The position numbers were made by a program, and so were the translations under genes. Of a stretch of DNA of 5,135 bases, positions 1 to 5,135 are shown piece by piece (position 1 is the stretch's first letter; every line of letters begins with the position of its first letter). Source of the DNA: Desulfurococcales archaeon (GTDB lineage Archaea > Thermoproteota > Thermoprotei_A > CAZTBM01 > SZUA-1508); the NCBI GenBank assembly GCA_015661855.1, contig DQVH01000105.1:1-5135 (forward strand), written 5' to 3'. Under the pieces are notes generated by a model. That model saw only the letters and a list, made by a program, of their open reading frames with translations. It had not been told where the DNA came from and made no database searches.

Positions 1-624
1 AGACTGGAATACATATGCTCTAGCGTACTCTCTACATGTACTGTATCCACAGTATCCACAGTTTAATCCAGGTAGCTGATTACACACATACTCTACGGTA
101 TCACCAACTACTAGCTCAACTAGATCCCTGATAGTACTCTTACTGAAGCCGATGTAGACTCTTGGAAATCTAGACTTCAACTTAGATGTGAGATCACTAC
201 TAGTACATACTAGTGCTAGAATACTTTCTCTACACTTCAAGTAGTAGTCTACATCATCTACTGATGTAACAATACCAATAATTTTACCTAAACTCTCACT
301 CTTAAACCCTTCAACAAGTACTATTGGGCTACTATAGCCTAGAATTGATAGTGCTCTATCTAGACTAGTACTCTCATACTTTAAAAACAATACTAGCTCA
401 CTAGGTGATACAAAAACAATCCTCTTAACACCAGCAGAAGTATACCTATCAGTATCCTTACCCCTCAAGTCAACACCCTTCATAGAATGTTTAACTACAG
501 CAACACTAATACCCTGCTTTAACAGTTCACTAGCTAGTAACGTTATAAGTTTAGTCTTTCCAGCCCTCCTACTAAGCGATACTATACGGTATACTGTAGG
601 CCTAAACACTACACGGTACCCCAT
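1..624 (-). CDS. mobB: MobB-like P-loop protein with C-terminal [4Fe-4S]-type domain (3' end beyond window)
   Basis: My own translation from the ATG at 624 gives 208 residues with no stop before position 1, so the C-terminus is missing. The N-terminal about 160 residues resemble MobB, the GTP-binding helper of molybdopterin-guanine dinucleotide synthesis: P-loop region SLSRRAGKT (16-24), VVKH (43-46), GKDTDRY (55-61) and the Walker B-like VLVEGFK (102-108). The P-loop is degenerate: Leu17 replaces the usual first Gly of GxxxxGKT, while GKT is intact. At 184-203, LPGLNCGYCGYSTC and the following helix match the FeS domain of RnfB and the CO dehydrogenase/acetyl-CoA synthase gamma subunit (Cys189, Cys192, Cys197); the fourth Cys would lie outside the window. 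An in-frame TAA at 631-633 limits the start to this ATG or codons after it. No Shine-Dalgarno is obvious. It lies 70 bases after thrB, with a possible promoter of its own. The MobB assignment is firm; nucleotide preference and the role of the cluster are unknown. Confidence 0.85.
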   Translation of the reverse strand, partial: MGYRVVFRPTVYRIVSLSRRAGKTKLITLLASELLKQGISVAVVKHSMKGVDLRGKDTDRYTSAGVKRIVFVSPSELVLFLKYESTSLDRALSILGYSSPIVLVEGFKSESLGKIIGIVTSVDDVDYYLKCRESILALVCTSSDLTSKLKSRFPRVYIGFSKSTIRDLVELVVGDTVEYVCNQLPGLNCGYCGYSTCREYARAYVFQS

Positions 625-674
625 AGGAGTTTAATCTGACTAAAACTAGTTAAGCATTATGAGCGTTAAGGAGG

Positions 675-682
675 GTTTAAAT
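675..682 (-). promoter_or_regulatory. Possible TATA box for the MobB-like gene
   Basis: The minus strand reads CATTTAAAC here, with ATTTAAAC as the candidate TATA element. An archaeal start about 25 bases downstream would fall near 652 and leave a leader of roughly 27 bases before the ATG at 624. The 70-base gap after thrB leaves room for a separate promoter, but read-through from thrCB is equally possible. The same CATTTAAA core precedes thrC. Sequence resemblance only. Confidence 0.35.
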
Positions 683-694
683 GCTCAAACAATT

Positions 695-1663
695 TTAACC
701 TATAACTCTTACCCCTCTATTCGTAACCTTCGTAATGTATAGTGATGCATCAACATTAATACTCTTAAGGTATTCTAGCATTCTCTTACCAGCTCTCTGT
801 GCTTCAATCCTACTCTTATATATCGAGAATACTGAGGGACCTGCACCAGCAATATTAAATCCTAGAGCTCCACTACTTAACGCTATCCTCTTAAGCTCCC
901 AATATCCAGGTATCAACTTAGCCCTATAGGGTTCAACAATGTAGTCTGAGGATAATGCTTCACCTAGTGTCTCTAAATCTCCAACATGTAGTGCATAAAC
1001 TATCTTAGCTATGTTAACTGACTGTTTAACATGTGTATACAAATCTATCTCTCTAGGGAGTATAGATCTAGCTACCTGAGTCTTCCTATACCCTCTAGGT
1101 CTAGGTATGTTAGGTGTTACAACAGCTATCCAGAATTTAGTTTTCACTTTAACCTTGTACGCTTTTAAACCTACAGGATCAACTATTACTATTCCACCAA
1201 GTATACTTGCTGATACATTATCGTAGTGTGGTGTTCCAGCAGCAATAGCTTCACCTGCACCAGCAAGCCTAATAACATCACTAATATCGAGATCTAAACC
1301 TGTTAGTAGTGAGATAGCGTATGCTGTTGCAGCAGCTGTAGCTCCAGAACTCCCAAGACCTGAGGATACAGGTACACCCTTAACTATTCTAATGTGGAAA
1401 TCAATATTCTTAAGATTAAATCTCTCAATAGCCTCCCTAACTACACCATAGGCTACGTTATCTTTACCCTCAGGTACACTCATACCATCAACTCTTATGG
1501 AGATATTGCCGAAACCTGGCTTAACGGTTACTTGAACTTTATCTTTAAAGCCCTCAATAGCCATAGCTAGTATATCGAATCCCGGACCAATATTAGCAAT
1601 AGATGCTGGAGCTTCAACGATAACACTGCTATGTATTATACTCTTGGATGTATCTGGAAGCAT
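695..1663 (-). CDS. thrB: Homoserine kinase (GHMP kinase family)
   Basis: Phosphorylates L-homoserine with ATP to O-phosphohomoserine, the substrate of the adjacent threonine synthase; cytoplasmic. The 322 residues are full length for the family. GHMP motif 1 is APASIANIGPGFD (18-30), the phosphate-binding motif 2 is PVSSGLGSSGATAAA (98-112), a GTPHYDN segment (143-149) matches the homoserine-kinase HxDN region, and motif 3 is NIAGAGPSVFS (270-280). The ATG at 1663 is preferred because GGTGG lies 9 bases upstream and no other good start stands before motif 1; it gives a short N-terminal extension of about 13 residues before the first strand. The gene follows thrC by 20 bases, so the two are almost certainly co-transcribed. 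Nothing is missing or broken. Other GHMP kinases (mevalonate, shikimate) are less likely, given the motif details and the thrC neighbour. Confidence 0.96.
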   Translation of the reverse strand: MLPDTSKSIIHSSVIVEAPASIANIGPGFDILAMAIEGFKDKVQVTVKPGFGNISIRVDGMSVPEGKDNVAYGVVREAIERFNLKNIDFHIRIVKGVPVSSGLGSSGATAAATAYAISLLTGLDLDISDVIRLAGAGEAIAAGTPHYDNVSASILGGIVIVDPVGLKAYKVKVKTKFWIAVVTPNIPRPRGYRKTQVARSILPREIDLYTHVKQSVNIAKIVYALHVGDLETLGEALSSDYIVEPYRAKLIPGYWELKRIALSSGALGFNIAGAGPSVFSIYKSRIEAQRAGKRMLEYLKSINVDASLYITKVTNRGVRVIG

Positions 1664-1672
1664 AGTTTAGAG

Positions 1673-1681
1673 CCACCTTCC
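1673..1681 (-). promoter_or_regulatory. Ribosome binding site of thrB
   Basis: The minus strand reads GGAAGGTGG, then 9 bases, then the ATG at 1663. GGTG pairs with the anti-Shine-Dalgarno core at the 3' end of archaeal 16S rRNA. It lies in the 20-base gap after the thrC stop, as expected for an internal gene of an operon, and it fixes the thrB start at 1663. Confidence 0.7.
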
Positions 1682-1683
1682 TT

Positions 1684-2922
1684 TCAGCTATTATTTAACA
1701 ATGTTATTTTACGTATTAGTGATAGTGCGTTATCAATACTTGAAGCCTCATGTACTCTAACATTATAGTGGTTAAGTATAATATCTGGATCCTTTAGTGC
1801 ATGACCTGTAGCTATAGCTACAACTCTCTCATCACGATCTATTATACCCTCCTTCCTCAACTTAGCAACTCCAGCTATTGCTGCTGCACTTGCAGGTTCA
1901 ACACCTATACCCTCATGTCTAGCAAGTATCTTTTGAGCACCGATAATATCGTTATCACTGACGTCAATGAATAATCCTCTACTCTCCCTTACAGCTCTTA
2001 AAGCTCTAACCCAGTTTACTGGTTTACCAATTCTTATAGCTGTAGCAATAGTTTCAGGGTTATCTACTGGTTTAAGTATTCTATATCCTCTCCTAAACAT
2101 TTCAACTAGTGGTGCAGCACCAGAAGCCTGTACCCCTACAAGTCGTGGTAGTCTATCTATAAGTCCAGCTCTCTTAAGCTCTACAAGACCCTTCCATACA
2201 GCAGATATATTACCAGCATTCCCTACCGGTAGTACTATCCAGTCTGGTACACCAATTTCATCAACAATCTCGTATGCTACTGTCTTCTGACCCTCAATCC
2301 TCCATGGATTAATAGAGTTTAGTGGGTATACTAGTCCCCTCCTAGAAGCCTCAATTATAACCTTTAATGCATCATCGAAACCCCCCTTAACAAGTACTAT
2401 TTCAGCACCATGTAGTATTGCCTGTACCAGTTTACCCCTAGCAATTCTACCCTTAGGTAAAACTATTAATGGTTTAATTCCAGCTCTAGAGGCGTAAGCA
2501 CTCATAGAGGCAGAGGTATTACCTGTTGAAGCACATGCAACAATACCAACACCAATATACTTAGCTATAGATATAGCAACAGTCATACCCCTATCCTTAA
2601 AACTACCAGTAGGATTAGCACCATCAAACTTAACATAAACCTCTCTAACACCTAGTATACTATTGGAGTTAACTAGTCTAATTAGTGGTGTACCACCCTC
2701 ACCCAACGATACAATCTCAGCACCACTCGGTAACGGTATAAACTCTCTATACCTCCACAGCCTAAACGGTCTAACCCTGAAAGTACTCCATGATACACTT
2801 GGTATCCTCTTAAACTCTACCTGTAGTAGTCCACCACAAGAACAGAAAACCCTATTATCAAGTAGGTTAAACTCGGAAGAACACTCAATACACTTTAGTA
2901 TAGCGGTACTGTTTGGGGCAAT
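1684..2922 (-). CDS. thrC: Threonine synthase (PLP-dependent, zinc-ribbon N-terminus); start codon uncertain
   Basis: Converts O-phosphohomoserine to L-threonine with pyridoxal phosphate; last step of the pathway, following ThrB. If read from the ATT at 2922 it has 412 residues. An N-terminal zinc-ribbon-like segment has Cys11, Cys14, Cys27 and Cys29. The catalytic core then starts at SLGEGGTPL (72-80), with the PLP lysine in NPTGSFKDRG (Lys109), STGNTSAS (132-139) and the phosphate-binding GNAGN (234-238). The first usual start codon in frame is the TTG at 2706, but it sits inside the conserved core, removes 72 residues of recognisable ThrC sequence and has no ribosome site. Upstream there is no ATG, GTG or TTG in frame before the TAA at 2944-2946. 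I chose ATT 2922 because GGTGAT lies just before it and the first Cys then falls at a normal distance. ATA at 2925 or 2901, or an indel near the C-run at 2915-2918 on the plus strand, are alternatives. Function is certain; the exact 5' end is not. Confidence 0.93.
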   Translation of the reverse strand: MAPNSTAILKCIECSSEFNLLDNRVFCSCGGLLQVEFKRIPSVSWSTFRVRPFRLWRYREFIPLPSGAEIVSLGEGGTPLIRLVNSNSILGVREVYVKFDGANPTGSFKDRGMTVAISIAKYIGVGIVACASTGNTSASMSAYASRAGIKPLIVLPKGRIARGKLVQAILHGAEIVLVKGGFDDALKVIIEASRRGLVYPLNSINPWRIEGQKTVAYEIVDEIGVPDWIVLPVGNAGNISAVWKGLVELKRAGLIDRLPRLVGVQASGAAPLVEMFRRGYRILKPVDNPETIATAIRIGKPVNWVRALRAVRESRGLFIDVSDNDIIGAQKILARHEGIGVEPASAAAIAGVAKLRKEGIIDRDERVVAIATGHALKDPDIILNHYNVRVHEASSIDNALSLIRKITLLNNS

Positions 2923-2925
2923 TAT

Positions 2926-2931
2926 ATCACC
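2926..2931 (-). promoter_or_regulatory. Likely ribosome binding site of thrC (GGTGAT)
   Basis: GGTGAT on the minus strand is a perfect match to the archaeal anti-Shine-Dalgarno partner. GGTG is followed by 5 bases and then ATT at 2922. It argues that translation begins here, upstream of the zinc-ribbon cysteines, and not at the TTG at 2706. Confidence 0.5.
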
Positions 2932-2956
2932 ACGGAGTACTGATTAGGTTTAGAGA

Positions 2957-2968
2957 GTATTTAAATGT
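2957..2968 (-). promoter_or_regulatory. Promoter (TATA box) of the thrC-thrB operon
   Basis: The minus strand reads ACATTTAAATAC, with the TATA element TTTAAATA at 2958-2965 and a purine-containing GTAACA just upstream where BRE would sit. Transcription about 25 bases downstream would start near 2936, giving a very short leader that still contains GGTGAT. An 8-base palindrome ACATATGT (2970-2977) lies immediately upstream and could be a regulator site. Confidence 0.55.
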
Positions 2969-2977
2969 TACATATGT

Positions 2978-3039
2978 GGGAAAAATAACTAGGTATTGAT
3001 CCCCCAATACACCCCCCGTGAAAGCTATACCACTTTCAC
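2978..3039 (-). terminator. Double hairpin and T-tract, probable terminator of the aldolase gene
   Basis: Two perfect inverted repeats lie in tandem between the aldolase stop and the thrC promoter. GTGAAAG (3018-3024) pairs with CTTTCAC (3033-3039), 8-base loop, and the stop codon 3036-3038 is inside the stem. GTATTG (2993-2998) pairs with CAATAC (3005-3010), 6-base loop. On the transcript they are separated by a G6 run (3012-3017), a G5 run (3001-3005) occupies most of the second loop, and a T5 tract (2981-2985) follows. Archaeal termination depends mostly on T-tracts, so the hairpins may instead act in RNA stability or processing. Confidence 0.5.
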
Positions 3040-3815
3040 TTTAGTATTTTAAGTGCCTCCTCAATTGTGACATTATCGTATACTATTGCACCTAGTGCTT
3101 CAACTAGTTTAACGGGGTTATCGTGGCTCCAAATACTCCTACTAACAACTATACCTGATGCACCAGCATGTATTGACTTATAGGCTACCTCCAATACCTT
3201 ACTAGCACTCGTATACTCCGGTTTCTCGTATACAAGTACTGGAACTGGTGAAACATCTATAAGTTCCTCAAGTAGTGTTAAAGGTTCAACATATGGTATC
3301 TTAACTATATCAGCACCAATCTCTGATGCAAGTTTTACTCCAACAGGTAGAGCTTCAGACTCCCTTAAACCCTGAGCTACAACTACTTCAACTACTAATG
3401 GTAAACCATACCTCCTACAATACTTTGCTAGGAAAGCAGTATTCTCAATAGTTTCATCCTCATACTCTGAACCGATATGTAGACTACTCACTATAGCGTC
3501 TGCACCTAGAGCTAGAGCCTCCTCAACATCTATTATCAGTTTAACTTTAGGCTTATAGGGACTCCTAATTCTAGCCTTACTATCAGCTCTAATAATTAAC
3601 GCTTTATCACCTGGAATTCTATCAATAAGTTTATCGACAATACCGGGGTCAAGCACTATACCACTAACCATTTCTAGAACAAGTAGTCCCTCAAGAACAC
3701 TATAAACATAGTGTAGACTTGAAGGGCCCTTCAACTCCTCATAGTAATCCATAGATATAATGAGTGACTTATTATCCCTAAATAGCCTCTTCATCCTAAA
3801 AGGCTTTCCACTCAT
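3036..3815 (-). CDS. Divergent class I aldolase of the DhnA/FbaB/DeoC family
   Basis: A 259-residue TIM-barrel protein aligning by eye over its full length with archaeal class I fructose-bisphosphate aldolase and with 2-amino-3,7-dideoxy-heptulosonate (ADH) synthase. The Schiff-base lysine is retained as Lys172 in GADIVKIPY (167-175). The C-terminal phosphate-binding turn is present in altered form, GASGIVVSRSIW (218-229), where the family usually has GRN. The usual DHG near the N-terminus is Asp23-Tyr24-Tyr25. The catalytic Tyr of the YPRG strand is absent: 128-139 read LPLVVEVVVAQG. The protein may therefore use another substrate or do different chemistry. The ATG at 3815 is the first start after an in-frame TAG (3825-3827), with GGGTG 12 bases upstream; Met8 is a less likely start. 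It has its own promoter and a terminator-like end, so it is probably a single-gene unit. The neighbouring thrCB recalls that ADH synthase uses aspartate semialdehyde, but the lost Tyr makes that weak. Family firm, substrate unknown. Confidence 0.85.
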   Translation of the reverse strand: MSGKPFRMKRLFRDNKSLIISMDYYEELKGPSSLHYVYSVLEGLLVLEMVSGIVLDPGIVDKLIDRIPGDKALIIRADSKARIRSPYKPKVKLIIDVEEALALGADAIVSSLHIGSEYEDETIENTAFLAKYCRRYGLPLVVEVVVAQGLRESEALPVGVKLASEIGADIVKIPYVEPLTLLEELIDVSPVPVLVYEKPEYTSASKVLEVAYKSIHAGASGIVVSRSIWSHDNPVKLVEALGAIVYDNVTIEEALKILK

Positions 3816-3863
3816 AACGCAACACTACACCCACACGTTACACTATACTAGTAGTTGAGATAG

Positions 3864-3873
3864 TACTTATACC
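3864..3873 (-). promoter_or_regulatory. Promoter (TATA box) of the aldolase gene
   Basis: The minus strand reads GGTATAAGTA in the 105-base gap after the mocA-like gene. A start about 25 bases downstream falls near 3842 and gives a leader of some 27 bases containing GGGTG before the ATG at 3815. The box lies within an interrupted dyad (ACTTA 3865-3869 and TAAGT 3875-3879), and an 11-base palindrome, TACTCAGAGTA (3881-3891), is just upstream; either could be an operator. Confidence 0.5.
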
Positions 3874-3920
3874 TTAAGTGTACTCAGAGTAATAATGTTG
3901 CATATTTTAGAAGACTACTC

Positions 3921-4517
3921 TTAAATCTTGCATAGCATTCTCCTAGCTCTAGCCATATCACTTACATCATCAATATCGTAGAGTACCTGAAGCCCTCTCT
4001 CAACAGCTATAATTCTACTCCTATACTTCCACTTAACAGCTTTCAATCCTAAAGTCTCCTCCCTTATACTGAGTATTTCAGGGAATAATGTTCTATCGAA
4101 TAGTATTGGGTGTCCATGTCTACCCATATATGAAGCTACAACTATTGGTGCTCTAGTCTCCCTATACCTATCTATAACTGCATCAATATCACTACTAGAT
4201 ATTAATGCTACATCAGCTGGATGTATAACTACTGCTTCAGCATAGTCTTTAACTACCTCAACACCCCTTTTAACACTAGTACTCATACCCTTAGCGTAGT
4301 TCTCGTTATATACAATCTTAACATTATACTCTTTGAGTACCTCTCTAACTCTCTCAGCATCAAACCCTGTTACAACTATAACCTCGTCAACTTTAGATTT
4401 TAAAGCCTCCTCTACAACTCTCTGAATAACAGTTTTACCACAGAGTTTCTCGAGAAGCTTATTACCACCACTATACCTAGTAGACATTCCAGCAGCTAAA
4501 ATGATTATAGGTATCAA
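3921..4517 (-). CDS. mocA: MocA-like molybdenum cofactor cytidylyltransferase (MobA-like NTP transferase)
   Basis: Expected to transfer a nucleotide, probably CMP from CTP, to molybdopterin to make the dinucleotide cofactor of xanthine dehydrogenase-type enzymes. The 198 residues form one nucleotidyltransferase fold of normal length. The N-terminal loop is LAAGMSTR (7-14) followed by GGNKLL (17-22); LAAG is the MocA signature, whereas MobA has LAGG. Further marks are NENYAKGMSTSVKRG (71-85), a metal-binding aspartate in HPADVALIS (Asp102), GRHGHPILFD (132-141) and a terminal DIDDVSD (191-197). The start is TTG at 4517: an in-frame TAA stands two codons upstream at 4521-4523, and any later start would cut off the nucleotide-binding loop. 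A G5 run about 12 bases upstream is a weak ribosome site. The gene follows XdhC by 21 bases, a classic maturation pair. CTP rather than GTP preference is inference from the motif and this partner. Confidence 0.88.
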   Translation of the reverse strand: MIPIIILAAGMSTRYSGGNKLLEKLCGKTVIQRVVEEALKSKVDEVIVVTGFDAERVREVLKEYNVKIVYNENYAKGMSTSVKRGVEVVKDYAEAVVIHPADVALISSSDIDAVIDRYRETRAPIVVASYMGRHGHPILFDRTLFPEILSIREETLGLKAVKWKYRSRIIAVERGLQVLYDIDDVSDMARARRMLCKI

Positions 4518-4538
4518 CCTTTACAGTTCCCCCTAACT

Positions 4539-5135
4539 CTAGAGTAGTGTTAGGTGTTTACCTGATCCACCCTTAACAATCTTCAATATTTCAGCTATAA
4601 CACTTACAGCTATCTCTTCAGGTGTATCAGCATTTAAATCTAAACCTACTGGAGCGTACAGTCTACCCTTAAGTTTATCAACATTTACTCCCTCACTCCT
4701 AAGCCTCTCTAGGAATAGTTTTACCTTCTTCCTACTCCCAAGTAGACCAATATATGATGCTCTACTGTTAATAGCCTTCTTCAATGCTTTATAGTCTTTC
4801 TCAGGTTCACCATAAACTATAACTATAATATCGCCATCCCTAGGGTTAATTCTATCCAAAGCCTTATCCCACTTGTCAACAATTATCTCTCTAGCGTAGG
4901 GGTACCTCTCTTTACAAGCGAAATCGGGGTTATCATCAACAACTATAACTGGGAATCCAAGCATACTAGCTATATCTCCTATAGGCTTAGCTACATGGCC
5001 TGCACCTAGAAGGTATATTGTCGGTTTAGGTTTTACAACATCAATGTATACTTTGGATACTCCACCACATATAAGCCCTGTAGGTATAGTGTTTGGTGGT
5101 GTTTTCTCAGAGAATGAGAATGCTAGTAGTTTAGG
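4539..5135 (-). CDS. xdhC: XdhC/CoxI-family molybdenum hydroxylase maturation protein (5' end beyond window)
   Basis: XdhC proteins bind the molybdenum cofactor, favour its sulfuration and hand it to xanthine dehydrogenase-type apoenzymes. The reading frame is open to 5135 and yields 198 residues, so only the N-terminal part is missing. The end of the XdhC_CoxI domain is visible as TGLICGG (19-25 of the fragment). It is followed by a Rossmann domain with LLGAGHVAKP (42-51), VVDDNP (65-70), YIGLLGSRKK and APVGLDLNADTPEEIAVSV; the last motif usually reads GLDIGA, here GLDLNA. An internal ATG at 4964 would begin after the Rossmann glycine loop and is not the true start. The stop at 4539-4541 is 21 bases before the TTG of the mocA-like gene, so both are in one transcript that enters the window from beyond 5135. 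The hydroxylase it serves is not in the window. Confidence 0.92.
   Translation of the reverse strand, partial: PKLLAFSFSEKTPPNTIPTGLICGGVSKVYIDVVKPKPTIYLLGAGHVAKPIGDIASMLGFPVIVVDDNPDFACKERYPYAREIIVDKWDKALDRINPRDGDIIVIVYGEPEKDYKALKKAINSRASYIGLLGSRKKVKLFLERLRSEGVNVDKLKGRLYAPVGLDLNADTPEEIAVSVIAEILKIVKGGSGKHLTLL

Noticed and set aside
625..694. Terminator after thrB
   Set aside because: The gap has only short T-runs (TTTT at most) on the minus strand and no convincing stem, so no terminator is called.
668..698. Plus-strand AAGGAGGG followed by ATG at 681, resembling a ribosome site and start
   Set aside because: The frame closes after five codons (ATG CTC AAA CAA TTT TAA), and all neighbours are on the other strand.
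1684..2706. thrC starting at TTG 2706 (340 residues)
   Set aside because: This start falls inside SLGEGGTPL of the core and discards 72 in-frame residues that include the zinc-ribbon cysteines and the family's N-terminal domain.
735..2947. Plus-strand open frames inside thrB and thrC (735-929, 1967-2290, 2663-2947)
   Set aside because: They lie wholly or mostly antisense to strongly conserved enzymes, show no recognisable protein motif, and arise from codon bias of the opposite strand.
2927..3007. 26-codon minus-strand frame from TTG 3007 to TGA 2927-2929, a possible thr leader peptide
   Set aside because: Its start lies upstream of the likely thrC transcription start, it is not rich in Thr (three of 26), and it overlaps the hairpin and TATA box.
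4221..4403. 60-codon plus-strand frame opposite the mocA-like gene
   Set aside because: Antisense to a conserved nucleotidyltransferase and low in complexity (rich in Asn, Leu, Ser, Tyr); no ribosome site or homologous motif.
4539..4964. XdhC starting at ATG 4964 (141 residues)
   Set aside because: The frame continues upstream through the Rossmann GAGHVAKP loop and TGLICGG to the window edge; the internal Met is in the middle of a conserved helix.

Overview
The window looks like chromosomal DNA of a hyperthermophilic crenarchaeon (Desulfurococcales-like Thermoproteota). The grounds are AT-rich sequence with AGG/AGA, ATA and CTA codons dominating, Shine-Dalgarno-like GGTG motifs rather than a bacterial AGGAGG pattern, TATA-box promoters of the TTTAAATA/TATAAGTA kind, and archaeal versions of the enzymes. 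Lineage is inferred from style only. All six protein genes are on the minus strand, so transcription runs from 5135 towards 1. No RNA gene, insertion sequence, CRISPR array or gene-free stretch over 300 bases was seen.

In transcription order: (i) 5135-4539, the C-terminal 198 residues of an XdhC/CoxI-family protein, open at the window edge. (ii) 4517-3921, a MocA-like molybdopterin nucleotidyltransferase that starts at TTG, 21 bases after XdhC; the two form a pair for maturing molybdenum hydroxylases of the xanthine dehydrogenase/CO dehydrogenase type. (iii) 3815-3036, a divergent class I (DhnA/FbaB-type) aldolase that keeps the Schiff-base lysine but lacks the usual Tyr and DHG residues, with its own TATA box and a terminator-like double hairpin. 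(iv) 2922(?)-1684 thrC and (v) 1663-695 thrB, the last two steps of threonine synthesis, 20 bases apart with a clear ribosome binding site for thrB. The zinc-ribbon N-terminus of thrC is present in frame, but no ATG, GTG or TTG precedes it. (vi) 624-1, a MobB-like P-loop protein carrying an RnfB/CdhE-type iron-sulfur motif at its C-terminus, cut by the window edge.

Functionally, a threonine operon and an unassigned aldolase sit between molybdenum-cofactor genes. XdhC and MocA would prepare cytidylated molybdopterin and deliver it to a hydroxylase encoded elsewhere, and MobB-FeS may belong to the same or a parallel cofactor branch. I see no obviously new multi-gene system. The points most worth following are the MobB-FeS fusion, the odd start of thrC, and the aldolase with altered active-site residues.
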